Shown here piece by piece: positions 6,519 to 9,022 of a stretch of DNA of 9,022 nucleotides. Below the pieces are notes generated by a model. The model did not search any database. It had not been told where the DNA came from and saw only the letters and a list, made by a program, of their open reading frames with translations. Source of the DNA: CAZUHK01 sp964620345 (lineage in GTDB: Bacteria; Planctomycetota; Phycisphaerae; Phycisphaerales; Zrk34); the NCBI GenBank assembly GCA_964620345.1, contig CAZUHK010000137.1, forward strand, positions 1-9,022, in the 5' to 3' direction. The position numbers and the translations under genes were made by a program. Positions within the stretch are counted from its first letter, which is position 1, and each line of letters starts with the position of its first letter.

Positions 6519-6602
6519 GTGCCACACCGTGTCCCGAAGGCAAGGTGTGATGCCGTCCGCACGCCCGCACACCTTGCCGCTAAAGCGGACAAGGTGTGGC
6601 AC
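6519..6602. repeat. Nested inverted-repeat (double hairpin) element
   Basis: The ends are a 16-base inverted repeat with one mismatch: GTGCCACACCGTGTCC (6519-6534) against GGACAAGGTGTGGCAC (6587-6602). Inside, GGCAAGGTGTG (6539-6549) is perfectly complementary to CACACCTTGCC (6568-6578). The whole is four copies of one 9-base word in alternating orientation, at 6524, 6541, 6568 and 6590 (the first with one change). The right half folds on its own: CACACCTTGCCGC, a TAAA loop, then GCGG, a bulged A and CAAGGTGTG, about 13 base pairs. It lies between two convergent genes, as REP-like and MITE-like elements often do. It could also act as a two-way terminator, though no T-run follows. Whether it is dispersed in the genome cannot be seen from here. 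Confidence 0.7.
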
Positions 6603-6704
6603 CCACTACGAGTCGCCGAAAGATGTGCTAACGGCGACAAGCCCGCGATCCACACGCCAAATTCCTAAATCAAACGCCCCTGCCGCTTATCTCAAAACAC
6701 TCAC

Positions 6705-6761
6705 CACAGAGAACTTCGTGCTGCGCAGAGCAGGAACGCAGAACACAGAGCAATCGCAGAT
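6705..6761. repeat. Degenerate CACAGAG-type 7-mer tract
   Basis: CACAGAG occurs at 6705-6711 and 6744-6750, with near copies CGCAGAG (6724-6730), CGCAGAA (6737-6743, directly abutting the next copy) and CGCAGAT (6755-6761). Similar CACAGAG-rich intergenic tracts occur in other bacterial genomes as I recall, including planctomycetes. The copies here are irregular, so this may be a decayed relic. Confidence 0.35.
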
Positions 6762-6875
6762 GATGAATGACAGCGACTGACGTCACATGTCGCGGGCCAC
6801 TTGAACCATCTGAACATACGGACTGTCAGAAATCACCCGAGGCAAGTAGAGGTGGTCTCCGGGTGTCGGACAACC

Positions 6876-8882
6876 TCAATTTCTCACCGCCCCGGCATCC
6901 AGCAACCCTTCAAGCACGTTCGCAGCCGCCCAGATGTGATGAGTGAACCAGACGCTCGCCGGGGTGCCATCGGGGTATTGATCTATTAACAGGCCGTCGC
7001 TGGGGCAGAAGCGCTCGGTCAGGATGCCCGCGGATCCGTAGTCGGCGTGTTCGGGGTAGAGTTCGATACAGTTGAGCGCCCAGTCCAGCCCCTCGCGCAA
7101 CCTGCGTGTGTGGTAATCGTCGCCGGTGTGCTCCGCAAGATATTTCAGATCGCCCGAGATCAGGATGCCCATGGGATGGATGTGCGGGTTGCTGGTGCTG
7201 GTGATCGAGCCGCCGCACGAATTCCACGGCGCATTCTTCAGGGGTGGTGCCTGCGGGCGGGCGCGAATGGCGAAGCGCCAGAGGTATTCGTACTCAGCAC
7301 CATCGTTGAGCATCTCGATGTACTGCGGTTGGCGGGTGATCTGGTGCAACAGCCGGGCGGCCCGCACGAACGCCAGATTGCCTTCCTGGTCGATCGCCTT
7401 CCACGTGTCCATCGGTGTGCCCCAGCAACACAGATCACGAACATAGCGGTGGTAATATGACAAACCGCGGGATGCGCTGTCGAGGTACCGGGGGTCGCCG
7501 GTTAATTCGTAAGCTTCGGCCAAGGCGACGACAAACCAGCACCCGGCAAACCCGTCCGGGTCGATCATACCGCCGTCTTCGGTGGAGTATCCATACCCAA
7601 AGTTTCCGTCCGGAGTTTGCACCGCCATCGCTTTCTCGAGAACCTTGAGAGGGATATCTCGCCATTCCGGCCGGTCGAGTTCCATCTTGTCGCGGGCGAA
7701 TTTGTAGCCCCGCAAGAGGTACGCCAGGGCTTGACCGTTGGTATACGCGCAGTGTTGCTCGCCGACGTTCGGGGTCCACCAGCCACGAATCGAACGGCCT
7801 TTGGTGCGGCTGCACACGTCCCACAGCCAGCCGCTGCGCGGGTTGATGCTCGCCGGGGCGGCGATGAAATCGAGTACCGCGAGCGCTCTGTCGGTGGCCG
7901 CGCGGTTGCCTGTTCGATGTCCGGCGATCAGCAGGGGCAGGGCCGTCTGCGTACCGCCGGTCCAGGCGATCTCGTCGTTGGTGCCTCGAAAAGGCGCCAG
8001 CTTCTTGTTCTCCCAATCCCATTTCAGGTCGGCGAAGTTGCCGCCGTGCGCGCTCCATCCGGCATGGATCATGCCGGTGACCAGACGCTGCATGCCTTCG
8101 GTGTCGCTGAGAGTCGTCTGCGACGGCGCACGGTATCGCGCATGCAGGTCGCGGATGATCCGGTGTGCTGCGCGCCGATCTTCGCCGGCGGTCAAGTGCA
8201 GTGTGCCCTGCACCTCGCCGCAACAAAAGCGATGTTCGGTCGGGGCCGTGAAATTCGTCTTGTTGAGGTACGTCCAAGGCGTGTTTCGATACCCGAAGGT
8301 AACCCCGACGGCATGCGGCTTGCCAGCATGCGCGGCCCGCGCAAACAGACCGTTGCGGATAAATGCCGAATCGTCATGCGTCTCGATCCCCTGTGCATTG
8401 TCGCAATACGGGTCGATCGAGACCGCGGCAATTCCACCATCAAACGCACACATCGAAACCGGATGGGATGCGCGGTCGGCACGGAATTCCCAGTACGCAG
8501 AGCAATTCGGTTCGTCGCGCGGCTCGGCGGTGAGGTGCGGAAATCTTGTCCGGCCGACGACGTGCTCGATATTGTTGTCGCCCAAAAGGACCGCGGGAAT
8601 GACGGGGTAGGGATTCGCGGCTTCGAGTAGCTCGATCCCGAACTGGATTCGTACGGGATGCTCCGAGTGCGCTTTCATCATGTACTTGCAGTAATTCCCG
8701 GCGGGCTCGAGCGCGATAAGGATATGAGTGTCGCGGTATGTGGTCTCGTACCGGTTCTCCTGAACACGCTGCAAAGGCGCGTCCAGCCATTCAGCGCCGC
8801 CGGCGGCGATTCGCAGCACCAGTTGGTGCGCGAACGAGGCGTGTTCGAAGCGGAGGGTTCCGTTGTTGTTGAGGGTGATCAT
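6876..8882 (-). CDS. Six-hairpin glycosidase-like protein, uncharacterised
   Basis: 668-residue protein. The first 240 or so residues are beta-rich (MITLNNNGTLRFEHASF onward), like the N-terminal sandwich domains of many carbohydrate-active enzymes. From about residue 258 to the end the pattern is that of an (alpha/alpha)6 toroid, as in unsaturated glucuronyl hydrolases, lyases and related enzymes. Regularly spaced helices carry aromatic and acidic motifs: DLKWDWENKKLAPF, DEIAWTGGTQTALPLL, GWWTPNVGEQHCAYTNGQA (about 355-375), TPDGNFGYGYSTEDGGMIDPDGFAGCW (about 420-445, split here for description only), and DPRYLDSASRGLSYYHRYV. I could not assign a GH or PL family, and the catalytic residues are not certain. 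No signal peptide is visible, so it may act in the cytoplasm on imported oligosaccharides. The ATG at 8882 is preferred (AAGAAG 6 bases upstream); the longer in-frame start at 8966 is TTG and adds a sequence without domain character. It stands alone, with no sugar transporter or sulfatase in view. Confidence 0.82.
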   Translation of the reverse strand: MITLNNNGTLRFEHASFAHQLVLRIAAGGAEWLDAPLQRVQENRYETTYRDTHILIALEPAGNYCKYMMKAHSEHPVRIQFGIELLEAANPYPVIPAVLLGDNNIEHVVGRTRFPHLTAEPRDEPNCSAYWEFRADRASHPVSMCAFDGGIAAVSIDPYCDNAQGIETHDDSAFIRNGLFARAAHAGKPHAVGVTFGYRNTPWTYLNKTNFTAPTEHRFCCGEVQGTLHLTAGEDRRAAHRIIRDLHARYRAPSQTTLSDTEGMQRLVTGMIHAGWSAHGGNFADLKWDWENKKLAPFRGTNDEIAWTGGTQTALPLLIAGHRTGNRAATDRALAVLDFIAAPASINPRSGWLWDVCSRTKGRSIRGWWTPNVGEQHCAYTNGQALAYLLRGYKFARDKMELDRPEWRDIPLKVLEKAMAVQTPDGNFGYGYSTEDGGMIDPDGFAGCWFVVALAEAYELTGDPRYLDSASRGLSYYHRYVRDLCCWGTPMDTWKAIDQEGNLAFVRAARLLHQITRQPQYIEMLNDGAEYEYLWRFAIRARPQAPPLKNAPWNSCGGSITSTSNPHIHPMGILISGDLKYLAEHTGDDYHTRRLREGLDWALNCIELYPEHADYGSAGILTERFCPSDGLLIDQYPDGTPASVWFTHHIWAAANVLEGLLDAGAVRN

Positions 8883-9022
8883 GTAGAACTTCTTAATGTT
8901 CGTTGGTCTTGGTTGCTCAGACTTCGGCAAACCGCCACTGAGGGGCTGTCGAGTGAATCGAAACAATCCCTCGTGTCCCGCCGTGATTGAATGATTTGGG
9001 CCCCGTTGACCGATCAGACGTA
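8883..9022. other. Upstream region of the glycosidase-like gene
   Basis: 140 bases at the window edge. AAGAAG (minus strand, 8889-8894) is a modest Shine-Dalgarno for the gene starting at 8882. ACCGCCACTGAGGGGC at 8931-8946 is the exact reverse complement of bases 91-106 at the other end of the window. No convincing -35/-10 pair was found. Confidence 0.35.

Larger units (their letters stand above)
6409..6875. other. Gap between convergent genes holding repeats
   Basis: This region separates the 3' ends of the lipoprotein and glycosidase-like genes. It contains the nested inverted-repeat element at 6519-6602 and the CACAGAG-rich tract at 6705-6761, each listed separately. A minus-strand frame across about 6410-6520 reads NLLQRIRVASTVRGQVAKL and looks somewhat protein-like, but it has no convincing start or known motif. 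From about 6760 to 6875 nothing was recognised except an 8-base palindrome TGACGTCA at 6778-6785. Confidence 0.5.

Noticed and set aside
6375..6602. Minus-strand 75-codon open frame across the lipoprotein stop and the hairpin element
   Set aside because: It runs through the inverted repeat and the end of a real gene, has no ribosome binding site and no known motif.
7617..8630. Plus-strand open frame (337 codons) opposite the glycosidase-like gene
   Set aside because: The minus-strand protein has consistent domain structure; the opposite frame has none.
1..9022. CRISPR array, tRNA, rRNA, insertion sequence or phage gene
   Set aside because: No regularly spaced direct repeats, no tRNA-like fold and no transposase, integrase or phage motif were found on either strand by eye.

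Overview
The window is high-GC bacterial DNA that looks planctomycetal, most likely Phycisphaerae-like. The evidence is the combination of a PEP-CTERM surface protein, a type II secretion-like (pseudo)pilin with an N-terminal methylation motif, a LamG-domain lipoprotein and a large orphan six-hairpin glycosidase-like protein, with sparse operons and sizeable gene-free gaps. The placement is inferred from gene content; no rRNA or other taxonomic marker is present.

Left part (1-3086): a minus-strand NikR-family nickel-responsive regulator (96-548) stands divergent to a compact plus-strand group of three genes. These are a PEP-CTERM protein (737-1756), a prepilin-type protein whose start codon overlaps the previous stop (1753-2412), and a membrane-anchored FmdE-domain protein with eight alternating histidines just after its anchor (2448-3086). 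The shared divergent region holds a plausible sigma70 promoter (622-650) overlapped by short inverted repeats (642-667), a reasonable place for a NikR-type operator. Together these suggest a metal-responsive envelope system. This is the most interesting hypothesis in the window; no metal transporter is visible here.

Middle part (3186-6408): a minus-strand SPOUT/TrmH RNA ribose methyltransferase (3186-4025) converges on the FmdE gene. A 448-base gap follows, with a start-less minus-strand open frame that may be a gene remnant, a short direct repeat, a terminator-like hairpin and a TATAAT box. Then comes a plus-strand 644-residue lipoprotein with an alpha-helical N-terminal half and a LamG/concanavalin-like domain (4474-6408).

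Right part (6409-9022): a 467-base gap between convergent genes contains an 84-base nested inverted-repeat element built from four alternating copies of a CACACCTTG-like word (6519-6602), then a degenerate CACAGAG-rich tract. A minus-strand 668-residue (alpha/alpha)6-barrel glycosidase-like protein (6876-8882) fills the rest. No rRNA, tRNA, CRISPR array, insertion sequence or phage gene was seen.
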